Shown here: positions 1 to 4,936 of the stretch, piece by piece
How positions within the stretch are numbered: position 1 is the first letter of the stretch
Layout: each line of letters begins with the position of its first letter
From: Kangiellaceae bacterium
GTDB taxonomy: Bacteria; Pseudomonadota; Gammaproteobacteria; Enterobacterales; Kangiellaceae
Direction of reading: 5' to 3'
Assembly: GCA_030590405.1 (NCBI GenBank)
Contig: JAUUYO010000042.1
Coordinates: 1-16,064, forward strand
Length of the DNA: 16,064 bases
Notes under the pieces: model-generated
The model's input: the letters and a program-made list of their open reading frames with translations, nothing else
Told to the model about the DNA's origin: nothing
Database searches by the model: none
Position numbers and translations under genes: made by a program

Positions 1-209
1 AACGTCAGGGCTTTTTTCGTTAGTTTTTCAGCTCTTGGAAAAAGTAACTCGTAGGAAAGCGTAGCGCTACGAAGTGGTTTTGAAGTTAGTATTTAAAGTT
101 TGCCAACAGTAGGTACTACGAAGCAACAATTTTGTAATGTACCAATTAAATAAATCGTGTCAACGTAACAGACACACAACCCAAAAGCAGTCGTATCAAT
201 AGGCCGCTT
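1..209. other. ORF-less left edge of the cassette array
   Basis: I see no convincing coding region on either strand here. The stretch is AT-rich and crowded with small inverted repeats (listed separately). It lies upstream of the first attC-like site, so it may be the remainder of an ORF-less cassette whose left attC core is near the window edge (GTTAGTT at 19-25). The octamer CTACGAAG occurs twice (67-74 and 116-123). No promoter could be assigned with confidence. Confidence 0.4.
19..91. repeat. Nested inverted repeats near the left edge
   Basis: GTTAGTTTTTC (19-29) faces GAAAAAGTAAC (38-48), an 11-bp stem with one mismatch and an 8-nt loop. CGTAGCGCTACG (60-71) is a perfect 12-bp palindrome. 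It is flanked by TAACT (45-49) and AGTTA (84-88), so 42-91 could itself fold as a very short attC-like hairpin with R''-like AAGTAAC and R'-like GTTAGTA. The repeats are seen directly; the attC reading is speculative. Confidence 0.35.
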
Positions 210-291
210 TTTTAACCAGACCAGGTTGCCGAAAAACAACTACTGACTCCTCCGTCGCATCAGTCATTTTCGTCAACTGGCAACGTTACAT
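210..291 (+). other. Putative attC site A (upstream of the toxin-like gene)
   Basis: The R''-like box TTTTAAC (210-216) and the R'-like core GTTACAT (285-291) bracket a foldable region. GTTGCC (225-230) pairs with GGCAAC (279-284), directly next to R'. CGAAAA (230-235) pairs with TTTTCG (267-272), and TGACT (244-248) with AGTCA (262-266). The length (82 nt), single-stranded bulges and a start codon 27 nt past the core match integron attC architecture. The R' core departs from GTTRRRY at one position, so this is a moderate call. It would be the recombination site between the ORF-less segment and the next cassette. Confidence 0.45.
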
Positions 292-317
292 CTAAAAAAC
301 AGAATGCTGGAAAGATT

Positions 318-806
318 ATGGAACAATTCAAAATATTAACGGATCTACGAGACTATATAAAAAACTTAGAGTCACAAAAAGGTAAGGTGCTTTCTCGGCC
401 AATACCAGAAGGTGGGAACCCTATATTCTACAGAGCTTGTGATGTAGCAAAAAATACTGAGCTTGTCCAGGGAATTCAAATAGGAGACTACTTTTTTTCG
501 AATTGCAAAAAATGGGTGCAACCACACAATCAAATGGGGCTAAGCTTCTCTGCTCATTGGCAACACTTAAAAAGCATCTATAAATTAAAATCATCTAAAA
601 ATCCCGGTAAATCAGTTGATGTTTATTGGGTATTAGAGAAAGCTGATATACCATCGGATTTGAATTTTGTTGCTGATGAAAAGGATGATAGACATTATTT
701 TTTAACAGTAACACGTAAAATGACTGTAGATACTCTAGTAAAAAAACTAAAATGGGTTGCAGATAGAATGAGTATCATCAAAGATGGAACGAGGGCAATC
801 AAATGA
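318..806 (+). CDS. Putative Tse2-like ADP-ribosyltransferase-fold toxin (cassette 1)
   Basis: Predicted soluble protein of 162 residues with no signal peptide or membrane segment. Its layout resembles the Tse2 toxin family as I recall it: YRA at 38-40, GLSFS at 74-78 (compare the GTS..F loop of Tse2), IPSDL at 111-115, HY at 126-127, then a C-terminal helix-like stretch beginning MTVDTL (135-140). In Pseudomonas aeruginosa Tse2 the C-terminal half similarly runs IPPDL, a variable loop, THY, then an amphipathic helix. Tse2 is a cytotoxic type VI effector with an ADP-ribosyltransferase-like fold. Here no secretion genes are present, so a toxin-antitoxin role inside the cassette is more plausible. 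The start ATG follows a weak GGAAAG site. The stop overlaps the next small gene (ATGA). The assignment rests on motif order only; it may be an unrelated cassette protein. Confidence 0.45.
   Translation: MEQFKILTDLRDYIKNLESQKGKVLSRPIPEGGNPIFYRACDVAKNTELVQGIQIGDYFFSNCKKWVQPHNQMGLSFSAHWQHLKSIYKLKSSKNPGKSVDVYWVLEKADIPSDLNFVADEKDDRHYFLTVTRKMTVDTLVKKLKWVADRMSIIKDGTRAIK
791..795 (+). promoter_or_regulatory. Ribosome binding site for the 47-codon gene
   Basis: GAGGG lies 7 nt before the ATG at 803, inside the end of the preceding gene. This good spacing is the main support for the small overlapping ORF being translated, probably coupled to termination of the upstream gene. Confidence 0.55.
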
Positions 807-946
807 TTCACTATAAATTACCAGAAGAAAAAGAAACTGATGACAACAGCGAGTACATACTAGAAAAAATCATAATTACCTTTATGGCCTACTTTCGTTC
901 GTCTGGATATGATAATGAATGGGAAGAAATATCTGATAAATTTTAA
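803..946 (+). CDS. Small acidic protein overlapping the toxin-like gene; candidate antitoxin/immunity partner
   Basis: The ORF encodes 47 residues, beginning MIHYKLPEEK and ending EEISDKF. ATG at 803-805 overlaps the upstream TGA (804-806) in an ATGA arrangement, and a GAGGG ribosome binding site lies 7 nt upstream. The product is strongly acidic, with about twice as many Asp/Glu as Lys/Arg. It has a hydrophobic, probably helical centre around IIITFMAYF (24-32) and no signal peptide. The TAA stop (944-946) touches the first base of the following attC, so the two genes fill one cassette exactly. Small acidic partners are typical of toxin-antitoxin pairs; Tsi2, partner of Tse2, is also a short acidic protein. 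Coding status is supported by coupling, RBS and position. The antitoxin role is inferred, and I recognise no family. Confidence 0.55.
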   Translation: MIHYKLPEEKETDDNSEYILEKIIITFMAYFRSSGYDNEWEEISDKF

Positions 947-995
947 CGTAACAACTGCGTCAACTAAGACGCTCCTTACGTCGCGCCTGTTACGC
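946..995 (+). other. Putative short attC site B
   Basis: R''-like ACGTAAC (946-952) and R'-like GTTACGC (989-995) are complementary over CGTAACA/TGTTACG (947-953 with 988-994), a perfect 7-bp pair. The interior carries a hairpin GCGTC (957-961) / GACGC (968-972). At 50 nt it is shorter than typical attC sites, and its inner L boxes pair poorly, so it may be degenerate. It directly follows the small gene's stop and precedes the next gene by 23 nt, the placement expected of a cassette boundary. Confidence 0.45.
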
Positions 996-1008
996 AAACA
1001 TTATAAAT

Positions 1009-1012
1009 GGAG
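1009..1012 (+). promoter_or_regulatory. Ribosome binding site deciding the start of cassette 2 gene
   Basis: GGAG lies 6 nt before the ATG at 1019. It overlaps the alternative upstream ATG at 1007, which has no Shine-Dalgarno sequence of its own. The start is therefore placed at 1019. Confidence 0.6.
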
Positions 1013-1018
1013 TTAAGC

Positions 1019-1561
1019 ATGACTGAAATTTTTCAAATCGCCATTGCAGTTATAGGTTCTTTAGGTGGAGGGGCGATAATTGTTATCGTTTGTTCAAATT
1101 GGCTCGCTGGAATATGGGCCAAACGCATGCTTCAAAATGAAAGAGCTTTGCACTCTGAAAAACTTGAGAGTATTAAAACAGAACTCGAACTTATCAAGCA
1201 AAAAGATGTTACGCGGCATAATGATAAGTTGGCGATATACCGTGATGTGGTTCATGTTATATCAGAAACATTAAGAGAACTTGAAGCTATAACGCTTGGT
1301 AAACAAGAAAATCTATCAGTAGAAGTCGAGAGGTCTTTTGCTCTAAATCGAAACAAAGCATACGGTTATATTTCTTTAGTATCGAGTCAAGAAGTTATGA
1401 ATCGATATAATGAACTTATAGATTTTTTCACTCCGCTAATGTACGAAGGTCAGAAATCTAGTTGGACAGAAATGCGTACAAAAGCCGATGCAATGTTGAA
1501 TGCGATGCGCCATGACCTAGGTATTAATGAAGGCGACATAACATATCAAGGCAGCAGGTAA
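1019..1561 (+). CDS. Single-TM coiled-coil cassette protein, function unknown
   Basis: The protein has 180 residues from the ATG at 1019. Residues 5-33 form one strongly hydrophobic, Gly-rich membrane segment. A charged, heptad-like helix rich in Glu, Lys and Leu follows (about 38-65), then a cytoplasmic helical region with an Asn-Lys-Ala-Tyr stretch and a C-terminal block reading LNAMRHDLGI followed by EGDITYQGSR. I believe proteins of this build (N-terminal TM, coiled coil, conserved AMR.DLG tail) recur among marine integron cassettes, but I cannot name a characterised family. The sequence suggests a membrane-anchored protein facing the cytoplasm. It fills its cassette completely: the stop is 1 nt before the attC on the right, and an attC-like site lies 23 nt to the left. 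No function is assigned. Confidence 0.75.
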   Translation: MTEIFQIAIAVIGSLGGGAIIVIVCSNWLAGIWAKRMLQNERALHSEKLESIKTELELIKQKDVTRHNDKLAIYRDVVHVISETLRELEAITLGKQENLSVEVERSFALNRNKAYGYISLVSSQEVMNRYNELIDFFTPLMYEGQKSSWTEMRTKADAMLNAMRHDLGINEGDITYQGSR

Positions 1562-1562
1562 A

Positions 1563-1647
1563 TTATAACCAAATGTGCATTTGACCACTCACTCGCCACG
1601 CGCTCTCGCTTATGGCAAGCGAGGGTCAAATGACATAAACGTTAGTG
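1563..1647 (+). other. attC site C between cassettes 2 and 3
   Basis: This is a well-formed 85-nt folding site. R''-like TTATAAC (1563-1569) faces R'-like GTTAGTG (1641-1647). The main stem is a perfect 9-bp pair, CATTTGACC (1578-1586) with GGTCAAATG (1624-1632). It is extended by TGT/ACA across an unpaired G at 1577, which looks like the extrahelical base used by integron integrases. The terminal structure is a second perfect hairpin, CTCGCTT (1605-1611) / AAGCGAG (1617-1623), with a 5-nt loop. The imperfect outer arms, bulged base and terminal structure are the hallmarks of attC. Together with attC D it is the strongest evidence for an integron array. Confidence 0.75.
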
Positions 1648-1678
1648 TCTACAGCTAACCTAACTTATGTAGGTGAAA

Positions 1679-2980
1679 ATGGAATATTCTGACTTTCGAA
1701 TAGAAAGAATATTGACAAGAGACCACGCTCTTTTATTTCAAGATTGGTTTCTCTTGTTGGCTAAGGGGCGTGTAGAAATTACGGGCCAAGGAACGTCAGG
1801 CGAATCTTGGACATTAAACACTACTGAAAGGAATGCGATAAAGATAATTTTCCTCCCTGAGAAAAAGGCTCTTGATATAAGTTCTCCAAAAGAAATTTCA
1901 GAAGCTGTAGAAAAAATATCAGATGAATCACTTAAGAAAATAGAAAATAATAGCCCAACTCCTGGAAGCTGGTGGTCAATTAGGTTCGCTGCACAACAAG
2001 CTAATCTAGACCAACATTCCTTACTGCACATGTTTAGGAGTATGGGTACATATAAAAGATGGCCGGAAAAATTGCGTTTGGCGCAATCTGCCTTACTTGA
2101 AATAAAAGATGAAACAGGAGAGCATCCTGCGCTATTCCCCAAGCTAAGTATAGAGGCATCGATTGTGTCACCGGGTGCTGCTGGAGGCCCGTTCTCAAAG
2201 CTACAGGTTGAAAGGTTGGTTCCGGTAGTGAGTGCAGTTCTTTCAAGTTGTTTTGGTACTCCTCTAACACCAGATGCTGCCATCTTTCCTGTTAATGAAG
2301 ATAAGATTAGTGAGGTTATTAAGGGGGTTAGGTCAAACGATATTCTAGAACTAGGTTTTCAGGACTCGCCAATTTGGAGTGTGCTTGAAAACTGCCACTT
2401 AACTGGAGCTGGGGAATTAGCAGATCGTCTGGTTGGCGCTATGATGGCTTACGAAGCCGGAATGCTGCAAAGGACGGACCACTCCACTCTCTTGTTCTTT
2501 GTTTCTGCTATTGAGGCGTTGACTGTGCCGAACCTTAAAGCAGCCAAAACACAAAGACTAAGCAAACGATTCATCTATTTTCTTGAAGAATTCTGCTCTA
2601 AAGAAATGGATGAAGTTATGGCTCATTCCGGTTTTGAACAAGCGTTCGGAAGACTCAGGAGCAGAAAAAAATTTGCTAGTGAGTTATACAGCCTCAGATC
2701 CCAGCCGGTACATACAGGGCGCTTTGGAAATTACTCTGGTATACCGATGGCAAATGATCAATCACTGAAAGTAGGCTTGGTGAATGATGTAGTCACTGGA
2801 GCTATAGCAACGTTAATAAAGCAACCAGTTAGTCTTCTGTGGGGGCACCCCGAGTTAGATCCTTCACTAACTATTAGACTTAATCCAGTTGAAAATCAAA
2901 AATTAAAAAAGAAAGCAAAAAATCACCACAAACAGGTGGAAGAATACGTCAAGTATTTGGCCTTAAAAAATATACACTAA
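1679..2980 (+). CDS. HEPN-domain protein with R-x4-H motif (ApeA-like), candidate defence effector
   Basis: The protein has 433 residues and is predicted soluble. The start is ATG 1679, preceded by AGGTGA; the in-frame GTG at 1673 lies inside that ribosome binding site and is less likely. The N-terminal half, about residues 1-240, is not recognised. The C-terminal part, about 255-385, has the plan of the ApeA-like HEPN group: a helix with FFVSAIEAL (273-281), then LSKRFIYFLE (294-303), then LYSLRSQPVHTG (336-347). The last contains R340-x4-H345, the catalytic motif of HEPN ribonucleases. HEPN proteins of this type include the anti-phage protein ApeA, which acts by cleaving RNA and stopping growth. 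A Lys-rich tail (about 407-419) could contact nucleic acid. The gene fills one cassette, ending inside the next attC. HEPN membership is well supported; substrate and defence role are inferred. Confidence 0.7.
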   Translation: MEYSDFRIERILTRDHALLFQDWFLLLAKGRVEITGQGTSGESWTLNTTERNAIKIIFLPEKKALDISSPKEISEAVEKISDESLKKIENNSPTPGSWWSIRFAAQQANLDQHSLLHMFRSMGTYKRWPEKLRLAQSALLEIKDETGEHPALFPKLSIEASIVSPGAAGGPFSKLQVERLVPVVSAVLSSCFGTPLTPDAAIFPVNEDKISEVIKGVRSNDILELGFQDSPIWSVLENCHLTGAGELADRLVGAMMAYEAGMLQRTDHSTLLFFVSAIEALTVPNLKAAKTQRLSKRFIYFLEEFCSKEMDEVMAHSGFEQAFGRLRSRKKFASELYSLRSQPVHTGRFGNYSGIPMANDQSLKVGLVNDVVTGAIATLIKQPVSLLWGHPELDPSLTIRLNPVENQKLKKKAKNHHKQVEEYVKYLALKNIH

Positions 2981-3042
2981 CAAGCGCATATTACGGAAAA
3001 ATTTTCGCTACGCTCAAATTCCCCTTAAATGCGGCGTTAAAC
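2975..3042 (+). other. attC site D, last clear site of the array
   Basis: The R'' box is CACTAAC (2975-2981), overlapping the stop codon of the HEPN gene. The R' core GTTAAAC (3036-3042) fits GTTRRRY exactly. L''-like GCGCAT (2984-2989) pairs with L'-like ATGCGGC (3029-3035) leaving one G unpaired, the usual asymmetry. The interior GGAA/TTCC plus TTT/AAA pairs form an imperfect stem with a bulge. The total is 68 nt, within the normal attC range. No cassette gene follows it, so it marks the distal end of the array. Confidence 0.8.
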
Positions 3043-3047
3043 AAAAT

Positions 3048-3112
3048 TTATAATCAGCCTTGTATATCCACCGTCTTAGGTGGTGGCTTGGACAAAGGCT
3101 AAGCCGTTGTCT
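3048..3112 (+). other. Possible degenerate attC or structured hairpin
   Basis: AGCCTTGT (3056-3063) pairs with ACAAAGGCT (3092-3100) with one unpaired A. Inside it CCACC (3068-3072) pairs with GGTGG (3079-3083). The structure ends in GTTGTCT (3106-3112), resembling an R' core, while TTATAAT (3048-3054) is a poor R''. It could be a decayed attC of a cassette that has lost its gene, or simply a structured RNA terminus for the array transcript. There is no T-run after the stem, which argues against a standard terminator. Confidence 0.3.
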
Positions 3113-3114
3113 TA

Positions 3115-3139
3115 AATTTGACAGCGCACATGTCAAATT
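3115..3139. repeat. Perfect inverted repeat AATTTGACA
   Basis: AATTTGACA (3115-3123) and TGTCAAATT (3131-3139) form a perfect 9-bp inverted repeat around GCGCACA. It could be an operator-like site or hairpin. No nearby gene start is served by it, so I assign no function. Confidence 0.5.
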
Positions 3140-3151
3140 GAAATGTATTTT

Positions 3152-3294
3152 GTAGGGTGGGCAGTCATTTTTGCCCACCATTTTCGTTAAATTCAAAGAT
3201 CCAGCGTGGGCAGAAGAGATTGCCCACCCTACTTGATTTAACTAAAGCCAGGAAGGGGACGGCCTTTCGTGCCCACCAATCTTAATTCAGCGTG
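3152..3294. repeat. Cluster of GTAGGGTGGGCA / TGCCCACC palindromic repeats (REP/MITE-like)
   Basis: GTAGGGTGGGCA (3152-3163) and TGCCCACCCTAC (3221-3232) are perfect 12-bp terminal inverted repeats of an 81-bp unit. Each end also folds on its own: GGTGGGCA (3156-3163) with TGCCCACC (3172-3179), and GTGGGCA (3206-3212) with TGCCCAC (3221-3227). A third, degraded copy follows (TGCCCACC at 3270-3277, then CAGCGTGTGCA), with spacing similar to the first TGCCCACC...CAGCGTGGGCA block. This is the build of dispersed REP-like or MITE-like elements. It sits exactly between the cassette array and the core genes. Confidence 0.7.
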
Positions 3295-3399
3295 TGCATA
3301 AAAAACATACCCCTACCGAGGCATACAAAAACGTACCAGGCAAAAATGACATTTCAAACTCCAGGATATGATGGGGAAAACATTATCCCATATTTCCAA

Positions 3400-4029
3400 C
3401 TAATGATTCTCTTCCAGCTTCTTCAACGGATTTTTACAAGCGCTGCGATAATACATTTTGTTTTTGTAAGTTAATAATTCTTCCGGCATATCAAACTCAA
3501 AGCGTTCCGCCCAGGCCAGAGTTTGTGCTAGCAAAACATCGGCCATTGTAAACTCATCACCTAATACAAATCCTTCGCCATCAAAGGTATGTTGTAGTGT
3601 TTTAATAGCCTTATTAAATTCCCAGGTAGCGGTCGGCAAGACATCCGGTACTCTTTGCGGCTCAGGTAGAGCAAAACGATGTTTGCCATTAGTCCACAAG
3701 CCTTGCTCTAACTCGGTTAATACAAAGCAGCAAATTTCATCATATTTAGCTCGTCGTTTTAAGTCATCAATTGGGATCAAATGTAACTTAGGGCTGTTCG
3801 CGCCAATATAATTAAGGATCGCACCACTTTCGGTCAGCACTAAATCGCCATCCTCCAAGGTCGGCACTTTAGACTCAAAATTAAGCGCTCGATAATCATT
3901 ACTGGCAGCCCCATTTTTTTCGCTGCTACCAAACTCTATAGCAACATATTCATAATCGATACCTGCTTCTTCTAATGCCCATAGCGCTCTGAATGATCGC
4001 GACTGTCCCATACCGTAAAGTTTCATCAT
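3400..4029 (-). CDS. Glutathione S-transferase family protein
   Basis: A cytosolic protein of 209 residues from MMKLYG. The N-terminal thioredoxin-like domain (about 1-80) shows the usual glutathione-binding pattern: a polar site near SRSFRALW (10-17), the cis-proline region KVPTLEDG (54-61, P56) and TESGAI (66-71), where E67-S68 bind the gamma-glutamyl part. An all-helical C-terminal domain follows, with FTMADVLLAQTLAWAERF, the N-capping/hydrophobic-staple motif of GST C-domains. GSTs conjugate or reduce electrophiles with glutathione; the substrate cannot be told. The longer reading frame up to 4125 is rejected: the start at 4029 has AGAAGA 7 nt upstream and matches the family N-terminus. 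It is divergent from rdgB, with 153 bp between them. Confidence 0.85.
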   Translation of the reverse strand: MMKLYGMGQSRSFRALWALEEAGIDYEYVAIEFGSSEKNGAASNDYRALNFESKVPTLEDGDLVLTESGAILNYIGANSPKLHLIPIDDLKRRAKYDEICCFVLTELEQGLWTNGKHRFALPEPQRVPDVLPTATWEFNKAIKTLQHTFDGEGFVLGDEFTMADVLLAQTLAWAERFEFDMPEELLTYKNKMYYRSACKNPLKKLEENH

Positions 4030-4182
4030 TGATGTGTCTTCTTTGAAAAATTTAAATACCGCCTCAAGCCTGATGCAATTTCCGCACAATGCAACCTCTG
4101 CACAATACAAAGAGCAACATATCAATTTGGCCAGAAAAACGATAAAATCACTGTTTTCTAATACTAAGATAAATAAATTTCG

Positions 4183-4791
4183 ATGCCAAGCTCAAACACC
4201 ATCATACTCGCCAGCGGTAATAAAAAGAAACTAAAAGAATTATCTGCAATCCTTAGCCAATATTCTATGGATTTACTGCCACAATCTGAATATAAAGTCG
4301 AAGATGCGATTGAAGATGGTTTAACCTTTGTCGAAAACGCCATCATCAAAGCCCGCCATGCCTGCAAAGTCACAGGCTTGCCGGCTGTCGCTGATGATTC
4401 TGGCCTTGAGGTGGACTATCTCAAAGGAAGACCGGGGATCTACTCCGCTCGATTTGCCGGAGAAGATGCCAACGACCAACAAAATTTAGACAAGCTCTTA
4501 TCCAGCCTGCAAGGTGTGGCAAAAGAGAAACGAACCGCTCGTTATCAATGCATTATTGTTTATATGCGCCACAGTGAGGACCCAACGCCGATTATTTGCC
4601 AGGCAAGCTGGGAAGGCATTATATTAGAAGCAGAATCAGGCAATGGCGGGTTTGGTTACGATCCAATATTCTATTGTCCGGTTGCAGGCAAAACAGCGGC
4701 ACAAATGACTGCGGATGAAAAATCATCGGTTAGCCATCGCGGCAAAGCACTAAAAGCGTTTGCTAAAATTTATGCAAAAACTAAACCGTAG
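4183..4791 (+). CDS. rdgB: RdgB/HAM1 family XTP/dITP pyrophosphatase
   Basis: The 202-residue product hydrolyses non-canonical purine nucleoside triphosphates (dITP, XTP) to monophosphate and pyrophosphate, keeping deaminated bases out of DNA and RNA. Family signatures are all present: SGNKKKLKE (11-19) at the phosphate-binding start, TFVENAIIKAR (48-58), ADDSGLEVD (70-78) with the catalytic aspartate, GIYSARFAG (85-93), GGFGYDP (155-161) and SHRGKAL (184-190). Length is normal. No clear Shine-Dalgarno site precedes the ATG. In many gammaproteobacteria rdgB directly precedes hemW, as here. The stop codon lies in the first bases of a REP-like repeat, so the last residues may have been set by repeat insertion. 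Confidence 0.95.
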   Translation: MPSSNTIILASGNKKKLKELSAILSQYSMDLLPQSEYKVEDAIEDGLTFVENAIIKARHACKVTGLPAVADDSGLEVDYLKGRPGIYSARFAGEDANDQQNLDKLLSSLQGVAKEKRTARYQCIIVYMRHSEDPTPIICQASWEGIILEAESGNGGFGYDPIFYCPVAGKTAAQMTADEKSSVSHRGKALKAFAKIYAKTKP

Positions 4792-4830
4792 CTCGGATCA
4801 GGTTGCGTTTCGACCGTAATCCGACGGACG
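4787..4830. repeat. REP-like palindrome overlapping the rdgB stop
   Basis: CCGTAGCTCGGAT (4786-4798) and ATCCGACGG (4819-4827) form an imperfect palindrome with CGGAT/ATCCG as its core. The GTAGCTCGGAT...ATCCGAC type is a common dispersed intergenic repeat in proteobacteria. The TAG at 4789-4791 ending rdgB belongs to it. Position between rdgB and hemW suggests it could modulate mRNA stability or coupling; this is inference. Confidence 0.55.
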
Positions 4831-4936
4831 TTATACTAAACTATAAAAATTGCCTTATTATTTGAATTTAGGATATTACAAGCTAAAAAACGCTCTAATA
4901 CACCCTACGAATCTGGAACCAAAAATTTATTTACCC

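Larger units (their letters stand above)
3043..3399. other. Gene-free junction between cassette array and core chromosome
   Basis: I see no supported gene in this stretch: the short ORFs lack ribosome binding sites and run through hairpins. It contains a possible degenerate attC, a perfect 9-bp inverted repeat and a cluster of GTGGGCA/TGCCCAC hairpins, all listed separately. The last part, about 3295-3399, shows nothing recognisable and forms the downstream flank of the minus-strand GST gene. Confidence 0.55.

Noticed and set aside
304..339. 11-codon upstream ORF overlapping the toxin-like gene start
   Set aside because: It has no ribosome binding site and is too short to support; it probably arises by chance.
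1007..1018. Earlier ATG for the cassette 2 protein
   Set aside because: The GGAG overlapping this codon serves the ATG at 1019 at 6-nt spacing; the earlier ATG has no site of its own.
1673..1678. GTG start for the HEPN gene
   Set aside because: The GTG is part of AGGTGA, the Shine-Dalgarno sequence for the ATG at 1679.
1738..2283. 181-codon open frame on the minus strand
   Set aside because: It lies wholly inside the HEPN gene, has no ribosome binding site and encodes a Cys/Ser-rich sequence without family features.
1..3042. Integron integrase or attI
   Set aside because: No tyrosine recombinase coding region is present on either strand; orientation predicts it outside the window.
3014..3196. 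60-codon minus-strand frame across the hairpins
   Set aside because: It runs through attC D and the REP-like hairpins; the coding appearance comes from structured repeats.
3152..3294. CRISPR array reading of the GTGGGCA repeats
   Set aside because: The repeats are inverted and of uneven spacing, with no direct repeats plus spacers of constant length and no cas genes.
3292..3474. 60-codon open frame at the junction
   Set aside because: It has no ribosome binding site, its composition is unlike a protein, and it overlaps the 3' end of the GST gene on the other strand.
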